Assembly (NCBI GenBank): GCA_036971475.1
Contig: JBAIZL010000002.1
Location: forward strand, 1,730,113 to 1,794,112
Length of the DNA stretch: 64,000 bases
Direction: 5' to 3'
From: Prosapia bicincta
Lineage: Eukaryota > Arthropoda > Insecta > Hemiptera > Cercopidae
Shown here: positions 1 through 14,100 of the stretch, piece after piece
How positions within the stretch are numbered: position 1 is the first letter of the stretch
Layout of the letters: the number at the start of each line of letters is the position of its first letter
Translations under genes and position numbers: made by a program
Notes under the pieces: model-generated
Database searches by the model: none
What the model was told of the DNA's origin: nothing
What the model saw: the letters and a program-made list of their open reading frames with translations, nothing else

Positions 1-1013
1 GAGTGTATAACATAGTTCAGAGAATTTATAAATTATTAAAATTAGTAATAATACAATCACTGTGGCGCAATCTTTCTAATGTATAGAGTAAGATCTGAAC
101 ACGTGGGAGGTCCATTGCTACCCAGCGTAACACTCTAACGGTAAATGGTTGGTGCGCTGTAGGAAATTTATAAAACTAGCTTCAGGCGTAGAGATCGTTT
201 GTATACTTCTAATGGAAAGCTTTCCGATTCTTGGGCAGTGGTAACGGATGATGCAAATGTAAAACTCTTGTACCGCTGTAGCATTAGCAGACAAATGCCG
301 TTGTACAAAATATAAATCGGTCTCATTTGATGTTTACTATAGAAGTTGAGCCTCCCGGAGTGAAGAACGATCAGACTAAAAATGTTATTTGACGGAGAAC
401 ATTTATAAACATAAAACTTTCGTTGCGAATTTGGAAGACCTGTTTATTGTACAGTTCATTTGACTGTAAATAACTTCACAGTTTAGAATTCAAAGTTTTG
501 TTGCAGAGTTCTCGACGTATAAGGATAGCCCCGACAGACAATATTACTTAAGGGTATAATCCTGCCCTTTAGGCTCGTACTTAGTAGTGCAGACCGTAAA
601 ACCCTTCTTAACATACTGGGGGAGTTAATTAAACCCGTTTACAATTTGACAATTAAAACCCATCTGACGCCATTCTAACGCCTAAAATATGACGAAATGA
701 GTACATAATAAATACATTACATGTGTAAACAATACTCGATCATTATTTATTTTCAATATATGTAGTCGGTAGGATTTAGGAAATCGTGTTAAAGGCGCAA
801 GAAATAACAAATGAAAACAATAACTTTTATTTGTCACAAACAACAATTCTGCATGGAATTATTGATTATGTGAGACTTCATTAGGAAAGTTCATTAGAAA
901 CGTCATCCACTGTTACAGCTATTCATTCTTAGATATATTCTTGGCTAGGCCATTTAGGTGCTCTTCTTGCGTTTAATGTCTTGGTTTGAGAGTGACGAAC
1001 ACTCAAATCGTAA
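1..1013. other. AT-rich non-coding DNA, no gene seen
   Basis: All six frames are broken by frequent stops and I recognise no domain, splice-bounded exon, tRNA or transposon end here. The sequence is not low complexity until the CA-rich tract at its right edge. It could be intronic or intergenic; nothing decides between these. Confidence 0.6.
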
Positions 1014-1109
1014 GCACGCACGCACGCACGCACGCGCACACACACACACACACAAACACACACTCACGCACACACAAACGCGCATGCACACACACACACA
1101 CATACTCAC
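1014..1109. repeat. CACG/CA compound microsatellite
   Basis: Several CACG tetramers lead into runs of CA interrupted by AA, CT and GC variants. The two overlapping plus-strand frames rich in His-Thr-Arg across this tract are translations of the microsatellite and are not taken as genes. Confidence 0.9.
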
Positions 1110-1892
1110 GTATACTGTATGTACAAAGTTGTGGCCAATTAAAGCTGCCTGCAGGCTGTGTTATACTGAATTATCAAGCTACTTGTCAGCTGCCTTATAG
1201 GCAGTTTATATTAGGTTAACACTTTGTTGGCATTGAGCCATTGACACGGTAAGCTAATTTCGTTTCGAACAAAGTTTGTGTAGGGTAAAAATTTAGTACT
1301 TAAAAGCATGAAACATTTAAATGCACTGACACTATTTGGTCTTTGACCCTCCGATTCGTCTTCAAATCGTTTCTGAGCACATACTTTCTTCAGAAACACA
1401 GATATTCTACATCTCCTGAAAACGGAATTTCGCACAGATCCTGTTTTTAATAAATGTTCTTCCAATCAGCGTCGATTCTTTCATTCTCAAAAAGATCCCG
1501 CGTCGTCATTATAACTTCCATCTTGTTCGTACTTAAATATAGTATGATCAATCATAGTATATATTCGCTGACTATAGAAAGTAGAATCTAATATTGTTCA
1601 TAAATTAATACAATTTACACTATTTACATAGGTACTACTTTTTGTTAAATAACTTGAAATAACCCAGATAGGGTTTGATTACAAATACTAATAGAATATT
1701 AGTTAAAAATTAAACAAGAGATATATAGTAAGACATTAGTTATTATTAGGTTTACATTTTATATCTTTCTTCAAGTAAACTTGTGACGGATTTTATAAAA
1801 CAATATCTTCTCATTTCGTGCAACCTGTAGACATGAATAAAGAAAAGATACAATTAAAATTTATAGTCAACTATAACATCTTCCTAGATTTC
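1110..1892. other. AT-rich non-coding DNA, no gene seen
   Basis: A minus-strand open frame of 84 codons lies at 1211-1465, but it has no recognisable motif or family resemblance and is within the length expected by chance over this much sequence. I see no RNA gene or repeat structure here. Confidence 0.5.
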
Positions 1893-2396
1893 CTATAGTT
1901 TTAACCGCCTTGGTGCTCTGGCGTGATTGATCAGCTCAAGGATGTTGATAGTGAGAGAGTTTAAATATAAAAACCGTGGAGCTGTGACGTGCATGATCAG
2001 GTCAATCATCTTCATATCAAGCGGGTTTAATTGTAAGAACCGTGGTGCTTTGGCGTGATTGATCAGCTCAAGGATGTTGATAGTGAGAGAGTTTAAATAT
2101 AAAAACCGTGGAGCTGTGGCGTGCATGATCAGGTCAATCTTCTTCATATCAAGCGGGTTTAATTGTAAGAACCGTGGTGCTCTGGCGTGATTGATCAGCT
2201 CAAGGATGTTGATAGGGAGAGAGTTTAAATATAAAAACCGTGGAACTGTGGCCTGCATGATCTGGTCAATCATCTTCATACCAAGTGGGTTTAATTGTAA
2301 GAACCGTAAAGATGTGGCGTGCATGATATGCTCAAGGATGTTGATAGTGAGAGAGTTTAAATGTAAAATATGTGATGCTATGGAGTGAATGAAATA
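1893..2396 (-). repeat. 66-bp minisatellite in 132-bp dimers, open on minus strand
   Basis: The sequence starting gcgtgattgatcag recurs at 1921, 2053 and 2185, a strict 132-bp step. Each step holds two related 66-bp halves. As 66 is 22 codons, the minus strand stays open for 143 codons (1893-2324). It encodes alternating 22-residue units, one with core PRFLQLNPLDMK and the other with core PRFLYLNSLTIN, both ending near HA. The frame continues upstream of the ATG at 2322-2324 for about one more degenerate unit without a stop, then loses the repeat. Leu/Ile spacing is regular, but the units do not match the LRR, ankyrin or TPR consensus as I know them. It may be a purely selfish minisatellite or the relic of a repeat-protein exon. 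I see no splice or promoter evidence for expression. Confidence 0.8.
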
Positions 2397-2451
2397 TAAT
2401 ATCGAGTCGCTTCTCGTCCTCCTTTTCAGTTTTAGGACAGCTTCATGTTTC
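2397..2451. other. Junction between 66-bp and 119-bp arrays
   Basis: Only about 55 bp of pyrimidine-rich sequence separates the two unrelated tandem families. It ends in a TTTC that is also the first tetranucleotide of the 119-bp unit. Confidence 0.6.
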
Positions 2452-5400
2452 TTTCCTAAGTTTGCTTTATTGCCTTCTTTGCTTATTCCTCCCCCTATAC
2501 GGTACTATAAGCTGTAACTCCTCCTTCTTCTAATCCCAGTGGGCAATATTGTATCTAAATCATTCTTCTGTTTCCTAAGTTTGCTTTATTGCCTTCTTTG
2601 CTTATTCCTCCCCCTATACGGTACTATAAGCTTTAACTCCTCCTTCTTCTAATCCCAGTGGGCAATATTGTATCTAAATCATTCTTCTGTTTCCTAAGTT
2701 TGCTTTATTGCCTTCTTTGCTTATTTCTCCTCCTATACGGTACTATAAGCTGTAACTCCTCCTTCTTCTAATGCCAGTGGGAAATATTGTATCTAAATCA
2801 TTCTTCTGTTTCCTAAGTTTGCTTTATTGCCTTCTTTGCTTATTCCTCCTCCTATACGGTACTATAAGCTTTAACTCCTCCTTCTTCTAATCCCAGTGGG
2901 CAATATTGTATCTAAATCATTCTTCTGTTTCCTAAGTTTGCTTTATTGCCTTCTTTGCTTATTCCTCCTCCTATACGGTACTATAAGCTGTAACTCCTCC
3001 TTCTTCTAATCCCAGTGGGCAATATTGTATCTAAATCATTCTTCTGTTTCCTAAGTTTGCTTTATTGCCTTCTTTGCTTATTCCTCCTCCTATACGGTAC
3101 TATAAGCTGTAACTCCTCCTTCTTCTAATCCCAGTGGGCAATATTGTATCTAAATCATTCTTCTGTTTCCTAAGTTTGCTTTATTGCCTTCTTTGCTTAT
3201 TCCTCCCCCTATACGGTACTATAAGCTTTAACTCCTCCTTCTTCTAATCCCAGTGGGCAATATTGTATCTAAATCATTCTTCTGTTTCCTAAGTTTGCTT
3301 TATTGCCTTCTTTGCTTATTCCTCCCCCTATACGGTACTATAAGCTGTAACTCCTCCTTCTTCTAATCCCAGTGGGCAATATTGTATCTAAATCACTCTT
3401 CTGTTTCCTAAGTTTGCTTTATTGCCTTCTTTGCTTATTCCTCCTCCTATACGGTACTATAAGCTGTAACTCCTCCTTCTTCTAATCCCAGTGGGCAATA
3501 TTGTATCTAAATCATTCTTCTGTTTCCTAAGTTTGCTTTATTGCCTTCTTTGCTTATTCCTTATCCTATACGGTACTATAAGCTGTAACTCCTCCTTCTT
3601 CTAATCCCAGTGGGCAATATTGTATCTAAATCATTCTTCTGTTTCCTAAGTTTGCTTTATTGCCTTCTTTGCTTATTCCTCCTCCTATACGGTACTATAA
3701 GCTTTAACCCCTCCTTCTTCTAATTCCAGTGGGCAATATTGTATCTAAATCATTCTTCTGTTTCCTAAGTTTGCTTTATTGCCTTCTTTGCTTATTCCTC
3801 CTCCTATACGGTACTATAAGCTTTAACCCCTCCTTCTTCTAATCCCAGTGGGCAATATTGTATCTAAATCATTCTTCTGTTTCCTAAGTTTGCTTTATTG
3901 CCTTCTTTGCTTATTCCTCCTCCTATACGGTACTATAAGCTGTAACTCCTCCTTCTTCTAATCCCAGTGGGAAATATTGTATCTAAATCATTCTTCTGTT
4001 TCCTAAGTTTGCTTTATTGCCTTCTTTGCTTATTCCTCCTCCTATACGGTACTATAAGCTGTAACTCCTCCTTCTTCTAATCCCAGTGGGCAATATTGTA
4101 TCTAAATCATTCTTCTGTTTCCTAAGTTTGCTTTATTGCCTTCTTTGCTTATTCCTCCCCCTATACGGTACTATAAGCTGTAACTCCTCCTTCTTCTAAT
4201 CCCAGTGGGCAATATTGTATCTAAATCATTCTTCTGTTTCCTAAGTTTGCTTTATTGCCTTCTTTGCTTATTCCTCCTCCTATACGGTACTATAAGCTTT
4301 AACTCCTCCTTCTTCTAATCCCAATGGGCAATATTGTATCTAAATCATTCTTCTGTTTCCTAAGTTTGCTTTATTGCCTTCTTTGCTTATTCCTCCCCCT
4401 ATACGGTACTATAAGCTGTAACTCCTCCTTCTTCTAATCCCAGTGGGCAATATTGTATCTAAACCATTCTTCTGTTTCCTAAGTTTGCTTTATTGCCTTC
4501 TTTGCTTATTCCTCCCCCTATACGGTACTATAAGCTGTAACTCCTCCTTCTTCTAATCCCAGTGGGCAATATTGTATCTAAATCATTCTTCTGTTTCCTA
4601 AGTTTGCTTTATTGCCTTCTTTGCTTATTCCTCCCCCTATACGGTACTATAAGCTTTAACTCCTCCTTCTTCTAATCCCAGTGGGCAATATTGTATCTAA
4701 ATCATTCTTCTGTTTCCTAAGTTTGCTTTATTGCCTTCTTTGCTTATTTCTCCTCCTATACGGTACTATAAGCTGTAACTCCTCCTTCTAATCCCAGTGG
4801 GCAATATTGTATCTAAATCATTCTTCTGTTTCCTAAGTTTGCTTTATTGCCTTCTTTGCTTATTCCTCCCCCTATACGGTACTATAAGCTTTAACTCCTC
4901 CTTCTTCTAATCCCAGTGGGCAATATTGTATCTAAATCATTCTTCTGTTTCCTAAGTTTGCTTTATTGCCTTCTTTGCTTATTCCTCCCCCTATACGGTA
5001 CTATAAGCTGTAACTCCTCCTTCTTCTAATCCCAGTGGGCAATATTGTATCTAAATCACTCTTCTGTTTCCTAAGTTTGCTTTATTGCCTTCTTTGCTTA
5101 TTCCTCCTCCTATACGGTACTATAAGCTGTAACTCCTCCTTCTTCTAATCCCAGTGGGCAATATTGTATCTAAATCATTCTTCTGTTTCCTAAGTTTGCT
5201 TTATTGCCTTCTTTGCTTATTCCTCCTCCTATACGGTACTATAAGCTGTAACTCCTCCTTCTTCTAATCCCAGTGGGCAATATTGTATCTAAATCATTCT
5301 TCTGTTTCCTAAGTTTGCTTTATTGCCTTCTTTGCTTATTCCTCCTCCTATACGGTACTATAAGCTTTAACCCCTCCTTCTTCTAATCCCAGTGGGCAAT

Positions 5401-7959
5401 ATTGTATCTAAATCATTCTTCTGTTTCCTAAGTTTGCTTTATTGCCTTCTTTGCTTATTCCTCCTCCTATACGGTACTATAAGCTTTAACCCCTCCTTCT
5501 TCTAATCCCAGTGGGCAATATTGTATCTAAATCATTCTTCTGTTTCCTAAGTTTGCTTTATTGCCTTCTTTGCTTATTCCTCCTCCTATACGGTACTATA
5601 AGCTGTAACTCCTCCTTCTTCTAATGCCAGTGGGAAATATTGTATCTAAATCATTCTTCTGTTTCCTAAGTTTGCTTTATTGCCTTCTTTGCTTATTCCT
5701 CCTCCTATACGGTACTATAAGCTGTAACTCCTCCTTCTTCTAATCCCAGTGGGCAATATTGTATCTATATCATTCTTCTGTTTCCTAAGTTTGCTTTATT
5801 GCCTTCTTTGCTTATTCCTCCCCCTATACGGTACTATAAGCTGTAACTCCTCCTTCTTCTAATCCCAGTGGGCAATATTGTATCTAAATCATTCTTCTGT
5901 TTCCTAAGTTTGCTTTATTGCCTTCTTTGCTTATTCCTCCTCCTATACGGTACTATAAGCTGTAACTCCTCCTTCTTCTAATCCCAGTGGGCAATATTGT
6001 ATCTAAATCATTCTTCTGTTTCCTAAGTTTGCTTTATTGCCTTCTTTGCTTAATCCTCCTCCTATACGGTACTATAAGCTGTAACTCCTCCTTCTTCTAA
6101 TCCCAGTGGGCAATATTGTATCTAAATCATTCTTCTGTTTCCTAAGTTTGCTTTATTGCCTTCTTTGCTTATTCCTCCTCCTATACGGTACTATAAGCTG
6201 TAACCCCTCCTTCTTCTAATCCCAGTGGGCAATATTGTATCTAAATCATTCTTCTGTTTCCTAAGTTTGCTTTATTGCCTTCTTTGCTTATTCCTTCCCC
6301 TATAGTGTACTATAAGCTTTAACTCCTCCTTCTTCTAATCCCAATGGGCATTATTGTATCTAAATCATTCTTCTGTTTCCTAAGTTTGCTTTATTGCCTT
6401 CTTTGCTTATTCCTCCCCCTATACGGTACTATAAGCTGTAACTCCTCCTTCTTCTAATCCCAGTGGGCAATATTGTATCTAAATCATTCTTCTGGTTCCT
6501 AAGTTTGCTTTATTGCCTTCTTTGCTTATTCCTCCCCCTATACGGTACTATAAGCTGTAACTCCTCCTTCTTCTAATCCCAGTGGGCAATATTGTATCTA
6601 AATCATTCTTCTGTTTCCTAAGTTTGCTTTATTGCCTTCTTTGCTTATTCCTCCCCCTATACGGTACTATAAGCTGTAACTCCTCCTTCTTCTAATCCCA
6701 GTGGGCAATATTATATCTAAATCGTTCTTCTGTTTCCTAAGTTTGCTTTATTGCCTTCTTTGCTTATTCCTCCTCCTATACGGTACTATAAGCTTTAACT
6801 CCTCCTTCTTCTAATCCCAGTGGGCAATATTGTATCTAAATCACTCTTCTGTTTCCTAAGTTTGCTTTATTGCCTTCTTTGCTTATTCCTCCTCCTATAC
6901 GGTACTATAAGCTGTAACCCCTCCTTCTTCTAATCCCAGTGGGCAATATTGTATCTAAATCACTCTTCTGTTTCCAAAGTTTGCTTTATTGCCTTCTTTG
7001 CTTATTCCTCCCCCTATACGGTACTATAAGCTGTAACTCCTCCTTCTTCTAATCCCAGTGGGCAATATTGTATCTAAATCATTCTTCTGTTTCCTAAGTT
7101 TGCTTTATTGCCTTCTTTGCTTATTCCTCCCCCTATACGGTACTATAAGCTGTAACTCCTCCTTCTTCTAATCCCAGTGGGCAATATTGTATCTAAATCA
7201 TTCTTCTGTTTCCTAAGTTTGATTTATTGCCTTCTTTGCTTATTCCTCCTCCTATACGGTACTATAAGCTGTAACTCCTCCTTCTTCTAATCCCAGTGGG
7301 CAATATTGTATCTAAATCATTCTTCTGTTTCCTAAGTTTGCTTTATTGCCTTCTTTGCTTATTCCTCCCCCTATACGGTACTATAAGCTGTAACTCCTCC
7401 TTCTTCTAATCCCACTGGGCAATATTGTATCTAAATCATTCTTCTGTTTCCTAAGTTTGCTTTATTGCCTTCTTTGCTTATTCCTCCTCCTATACGTTAC
7501 TATAAGCTGTAACTCCTCCTTCTTCTAATCCCAGTGGGCAATATTGTATCTAAATCATTCTTCTGTTTCCTAAGTTTGCTTTATTGCCTTCTTTGCTTAT
7601 TCCTCCCCCTATACCGTACTATAAGCTGTAACTCCTCCTTCTTCTAATCCCAGTGGGCAATATTGTATCTAAATCACTCTTCTGTTTCCTAAGTTTGCTT
7701 TATTGCCTTCTTTGCTTATTCCTCACCCTATACGGTACTATAAGCTGTAACTCCTCCTTCTTCTAATCCCAGTGGGCAATATTGTATCTAAATCACTCTT
7801 CTGTTTCCTAAGTTTGCTTTATTGCCTTCTTTGCTTATTCCTCACCCTATACGGTACTATAAGCTGTAACTCCTCCTTCTTCTAATCCCAGTGGGCAATA
7901 TTGTATCTAAATCACTCTTCTGTTTCCTAAGTTTGCTTTATTGCCTTCTTTGCTTATTC

Positions 7960-9430
7960 CTCCTCCTATACGTTACTATAAGCTGTAACTCCTCCTTCTT
8001 CTAATCCCACTGGGCAATATTGTATCTAATTCATTCTTCTGTTTCCTAAGTTTGCTTTATTGCCTTCTTTGCTTATTCCTCCCCCTATACGGTAATATAA
8101 GCTTTAACCCCTCCTTCTTCTAATCCCAGTGGGCAATATTGTACCTAAATCATTCTTCTGTTTCCTAAGTTTGCTTTATTGCCTTCTTTGCTTATTCCTC
8201 CTCCTATACGTTACTATAAGCTGTAACTCCTCCATCTTCTAATCCCAGTGGGCAATATTGTATCTAAATCACTCTTCTGTTTCCTAAGTTTGTTTATTGC
8301 CTTCTTTGCTTATTCCTCACCCTATACGGTACTATAAGCTGTAACTCCTCCTTCTTCTAATCCCAGTGGGCAATATTGTATCTAAATCACTCTTCTGTTT
8401 CCTAAGTTTGATTTATTGCCTTCTTTGCTTATTCCTCACCCTATACGGTACTATAAGCTGTAACTCCTCCTTCTTCTAATCCCAGTGGGCAATATTGTAT
8501 CTAAATCACTCTTCTGTTTCCTAAGTTTGCTTTATTGCCTTCTTTGCTTATTCCTCCTCCTATACGTTACTATAAGCTGTAACTCCTCCTTCTTCTAATC
8601 CCACTGGGCAATATTGTATCTAAATCATTCTTCTGTTTCCTAAGTTTGCTTTATTGCCTTCTTTGCTTATTCCTCCCCCTATACGGTAATATAAGCTTTA
8701 ACCCCTCCTTCTTCTAATCCCAGTGGGCAATATTGTATCTAAATCATTCTTCTGTTTCCTAAGTTTGCTTTATTGCCTTCTTTGCTTATTCCTCCCCCTA
8801 TACCGTACTATAAGCTGTAACTCCTCCTTCTTCTAATCCCAGTGGGCAATATTGTATCTAAATCACTCTTCTGTTTCCTAAGTTTGCTTTATTGCCTTCT
8901 TTGCTTATTCCTCCCCCTATACGGTACTATAAGCTGTAACCCCTCCTTCTTCTAATCCCAGTGGGCAATATTGTATCTAAATCATTCTTCTGTTTCCTAA
9001 GTTTGCTTTATTGCCTTCTTTGCTTATTCCTCCCCCTATACGGTACTATAAGCTTTAACCCCTCCTTCTTCTAATCCCAGTGGGCAATATTGTATCTAAA
9101 TCACTCTTCTGTTTCCTAAGTTTGCTTTATTGCCTTCTTTGCTTATACCTCCTCCTATACGGTACTATAAGCTGTAACCCCTCCTTCTTCTAATCCCAGT
9201 GGGCAATATTGTATCTAAATCACTCTTCTGTTTCCTAAGTTTGCTTTATTGCCTTCTTTGCTTATTCCTCCTCCTATACGGTACTATAAGCTGTAACCCC
9301 TCCTTCTTCTAATCCCAGTGGGCAATATTGTATCTAAATCACTCTTCTGTTTCCAAAGTTTGCTTTATTGACTTCTTTGCTTATTCCTCACCCTATACCG
9401 TACTATAAGCTTTAAGCCCTCCTTCTTCTA
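7960..9430. repeat. Higher-order block inside 119-bp array (copy at 13.9-15.4 kb)
   Basis: Rare unit variants recur in the same order about 5,947 bp apart, which is 50 units allowing for the known small deletions. These are the CTAATTCATTC variant (8026 and 13973), the 1-bp deletion giving TTTGTTTATTG (8292 and 14239) and GCTTATACCT (9141 and 15088). The spacing from 8292 to 9141 and from 14239 to 15088 is identical at 849 bp. This marks a multi-unit duplication within the array. Confidence 0.85.
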
Positions 9431-11170
9431 ATCCCAGTGGGAAATATTGTATCTAAATCATTCTTCTGTTTCCTAAGTTTGCTTTATTGCCTTCTTTGCT
9501 TATTCCTCCCCCTATACGGTACTATAAGCTGTAACCCCTCCTTCTTCTAATCCCAGTGGGCAATATTGTATCTAAATCACTCTTCTGTTTCCTAAGTTTG
9601 CTTTATTGCCTTCTTTGCTTATTCCTCCCCCTATACGGTACTATAAGCTGTAACCCCTCCTTCTTCTAATCCCAGTGGGCAATATTGTATCTAAATCATT
9701 CTTCTGTTTCCTAAGTTTGCTTTATTGCCTTCTTTGCTTATTCCTCCTCCTATACGGTACTATAAGCTGTAACCCCTCCTTCTTCTAATCCCAGTGGGCA
9801 ATATTGTATCTAAACCATTCTTCTGTTTCCTAAGTTTGCTTTATTGCCTTCTTTGCTTATTCGTCCCCCTATACGGTACTATAAGCTGTAACTCCTCCTT
9901 CTTCTAATCCCAGTGGGAAATATTGTATCTAAATCATTCTTGTGTTTCCTAAGTTTGCTTTATTGCCTTCTTTGCTTATTCCTCCTCCTATACGGTACTA
10001 TAAGCTGTAACTCCTCCTTCTTCTAATCCCAGTGGGCAATATTGTATCTAAATCACTCTTCAGTTTCCTAAGTTTGCTTTATTGCCTTCTTTGCTTATTC
10101 CTCCCCCTATACGGTACTATAAGCTGTAACCCCTCCTTCTTCTAATCCCAGTGGGCAATATTGTATCCAAATCATTCTTCTGTTTCCTAAGTTTGCTTTA
10201 TTGCCTTCTTTGCTTATTCCTCCCCCTATACGGTACTATAAGCTGTAACCCCTCCTTCTTCTAATCCCAGTGGGCAATATTGTATCTAAATCATTCTTCT
10301 GTTTCCTAAGTTTGCTTTATTGCCTTCTTTGCTTATTCCTCCCCCTATACGGTACTATAAGCTGTAACCCCTCCTTCTTCTAATCCCAGTGGGCAATATT
10401 GTATCTAAACCATTCTTCTGTTTCCTAAGTTTGCTTTATTGCCTTCTTTGCTTATTCGTCCTCCTATACGGTACTATAAGCTGTAACTCCTCCTTCTTCT
10501 AATCCCAGTGGGCAATATTGTATCTAAATCACTCTTCTGTTTCCTAAGTTTGCTTTATTGCCTTCTTTGCTTATTCCTCACCCTATACCGTACTATAAGC
10601 TGTAACTCCTCCTTCTTCTATTCCCAGTGGGCAATATTGTATCTAAATCATTCTTCTGTTTCCTAAGTTTGCTTTATTGCCTTCTTTGCTTATTCCTCCT
10701 CCTATACGGTACTATAAGCTGTAACTCCTCCTTCTTCTAATCCCAGTGGGCAATATTGTATCTAAACCATTCTTCTGTTTCCTAAGTTTGCTTTATTGCC
10801 TTCTTTGCTTATTCCTCCCAATACGTTACTATAAGCTGTAACTCCTCCTTCTTCTAATACCAGTGGGCAATATTGTATCTAAATCATTCTTCTGTTTCCT
10901 AAGTTTGCTTTATTGCCTTCTTTGCTTATTCCTCCTCCTATACGGTACTATAAGCTGTAACTCCTCCTTCTTCTAATCCCAGTGGGCAATAGTGTATCTA
11001 AATCATTCTTCTGTTTCCTAAGTTTGCTTTATTGCCTTCTTTGCTTATTCCTCCACCTATACGGTACTATAAGCTGTAACTTCTCCTTCTTCTAATCCCA
11101 GTGGGAAATATTTTATCTAAATCATTCTTCTGTTTCCTAAATTTGCTGTATTGCCTTCTTTGCTTATTCC
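9060..11170. repeat. Higher-order block inside 119-bp array (copies at 11.7-13.7 and 15.0-16.4 kb)
   Basis: The private variant GCTTATACCT occurs at 9141, 11757 and 15088. A CTTTAAGCCCTCC unit follows each one. Each copy later carries a GGCAATAGTGTATC unit (10991, 13490, 16226). The distance from the first to the last marker is 1,850, 1,733 and 1,138 bp. The three copies therefore share marker order but differ by loss or gain of whole units. Confidence 0.8.
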
Positions 11171-14100
11171 TCCTCCTATACGGTACTATAAGCTTTAACT
11201 CCTCCTTCTTCTAATCCCAGTGGGCAATATTGTATCTAAATCACTCTTCTGTTTCCTAAGTTTGCTTTATTGCCTTCTTTGCTTATTCCTCACCCTATAC
11301 GGTACTATAAGCTGTAACTCCTCCTTCTTCTAATCCCAGTGGGCAATATTGTATCTAAATCACTCTTCTGTTTCCTAAGTTTGCTTTATTGCCTTCTTTG
11401 CTTATTCCTCCCCCTATACCGTACTATAAGCTGTAACTCCTCCTTCTTCTAATCCCAGTGGGCAATATTGTATCTAAATCACTCTTCTGTTTCCTAAGTT
11501 TGCTTTATTGCCTTCTTTGCTTATTCCTCCCCCTATACGGTACTATAAGCTGTAACCCCTCCTTCTTCTAATCCCAGTGGGCAATATTGTATCTAAATCA
11601 TTCTTCTGTTTCCTAAGTTTGCTTTATTGCCTTCTTTGCTTATTCCTCCCCCTATACGGTACTATAAGCTTTAACCCCTCCTTCTTCTAATCCCAGTGGG
11701 CAATATTGTATCTAAATCACTCTTCTGTTTCCTAAGTTTGCTTTATTGCCTTCTTTGCTTATACCTCCTCCTATACGGTACTATAAGCTGTAACCCCTCC
11801 TTCTTCTAATCCCAGTGGGCAATATTGTATCTAAATCACTCTTCTGTTTCCTAAGTTTGCTTTATTGCCTTCTTTGCTTATTCCTCCTCCTATACGGTAC
11901 TATAAGCTGTAACCCCTCCTTCTTCTAATCCCAGTGGGCAATATTGTATCTAAATCACTCTTCTGTTTCCAAAGTTTGCTTTATTGCCTTCTTTGCTTAT
12001 TCCTCACCCTATACCGTACTATAAGCTTTAAGCCCTCCTTCTTCTAATCCCAGTGGGAAATATTGTATCTAAATCATTCTTCTGTTTCCTAAGTTTGCTT
12101 TATTGCCTTCTTTGCTTATTCCTCCCCCTATACGGTACTATAAGCTGTAACCCCTCCTTCTTCTAATCCCAGTGGGCAATATTGTATCTAAATCACTCTT
12201 CTGTTTCCTAAGTTTGCTTTATTGCCTTCTTTGCTTATTCCTCCCCCTATACGGTACTATAAGCTGTAACCCCTCCTTCTTCTAATCCCAGTGGGCAATA
12301 TTGTATCTAAATCATTCTTCTGTTTCCTAAGTTTGCTTTATTGCCTTCTTTGCTTATTCCTCCTCCTATACGGTACTATAAGCTGTAACCCCTCCTTCTT
12401 CTAATCCCAGTGGGCAATATTGTATCTAAACCATTCTTCTGTTTCCTAAGTTTGCTTTATTGCCTTCTTTGCTTATTCGTCCCCCTATACGGTACTATAA
12501 GCTGTAACTCCTCCTTCTTCTAATCCCAGTGGGAAATATTGTATCTAAATCATTCTTCTGTTTCCTAAGTTTGCTTTATTGCCTTCTTTGCTTATTCCTC
12601 CTCCTATACGGTACTATAAGCTGTAACTCCTCCTTCTTCTAATCCCAGTGGGCAATATTGTATCTAAATCACTCTTCAGTTTCCTAAGTTTGCTTTATTG
12701 CCTTCTTTGCTTATTCCTCCCCCTATACGGTACTATAAGCTGTAATCCCTCCTTCTTCTAATCCCAGTGGGCAATATTGTATCCAAATCATTCTTCTGTT
12801 TCCTAAGTTTGCTTTATTGCCTTCTTTGCTTATTCCTCCCCCTATACGGTACTATAAGCTGTAACCCCTCCTTCTTCTAATCCCAGTGGGCAATATTGTA
12901 TCTAAACCATTCTTCTGTTTCCTAAGTTTGCTTTATTGCCTTCTTTGCTTATTCGTCCTCCTATACGGTACTATAAGCTGTAACTCCTCCTTCTTCTAAT
13001 CCCAGTGGGCAATATTGTATCTAAATCACTCTTCTGTTTCCTAAGTTTGCTTTATTGCCTTCTTTGCTTATTCCTCACCCTATACCGTACTATAAGCTGT
13101 AACTCCTCCTTCTTCTAATCCCAGTGGGCAATATTGTATCTAAATCATTCTTCTGTTTCCTAAGTTTGCTTTATTGCCTTCTTTGCTTATTCCTCCTCCT
13201 ATACGGTACTATAAGCTGTAACTCCTCCTTCTTCTAATCCCAGTGGGCAATATTGTATCTAAACCATTCTTCTGTTTCCTAAGTTTGCTTTATTGCCTTC
13301 TTTGCTTATTCCTCCCCCTATACGTTACTATAAGCTGTAACTCCTCCTTCTTCTAATCCCAGTGGGCAATATTGTATCTAAATCATTCTTCTGTTTCCTA
13401 AGTTTGCTTTATTGCCTTCTTTGCTTATTCCTCCTCCTATACGGTACTATAAGCTGTAACTCCTCCTTCTTCTAATCCCAGTGGGCAATAGTGTATCTAA
13501 ATCATTCTTCTGTTTCCTAAGTTTGCTTTATTGCCTTCTTTGCTTATTCCTCCACCTATACGGTACTATAAGCTGTAACTTCTCCTTCTTCTAATCCCAG
13601 TGGGAAATATTTTATCTAAATCATTCTTCTGTTTCCTAAGTTTGCTGTATTGCCTTCTTTGCTTATTCCTCCTCCTATACGGTACTATAAGCTTTAACTC
13701 CTCCTTCTTCTAATCCCAGTGGGCAATATTGTATCTAAATCACTCTTCTGTTTCCTAAGTTTGCTTTATTGCCTTCTTTGCTTATTCCTCACCCTATACG
13801 GTACTATAAGCTGTAACTCCTCCTTCTTCTAATCCCAGTGGGCAATATTGTATCTAAATCACTCTTCTGTTTCCTAAGTTTGCTTTATTGCCTTCTTTGC
13901 TTATTCCTCCTCCTATACGTTACTATAAGCTGTAACTCCTCCTTCTTCTAATCCCACTGGGCAATATTGTATCTAATTCATTCTTCTGTTTCCTAAGTTT
14001 GCTTTATTGCCTTCTTTGCTTATTCCTCCCCCTATACGGTAATATAAGCTTTAACCCCTCCTTCTTCTAATCCCAGTGGGCAATATTGTACCTAAATCAT

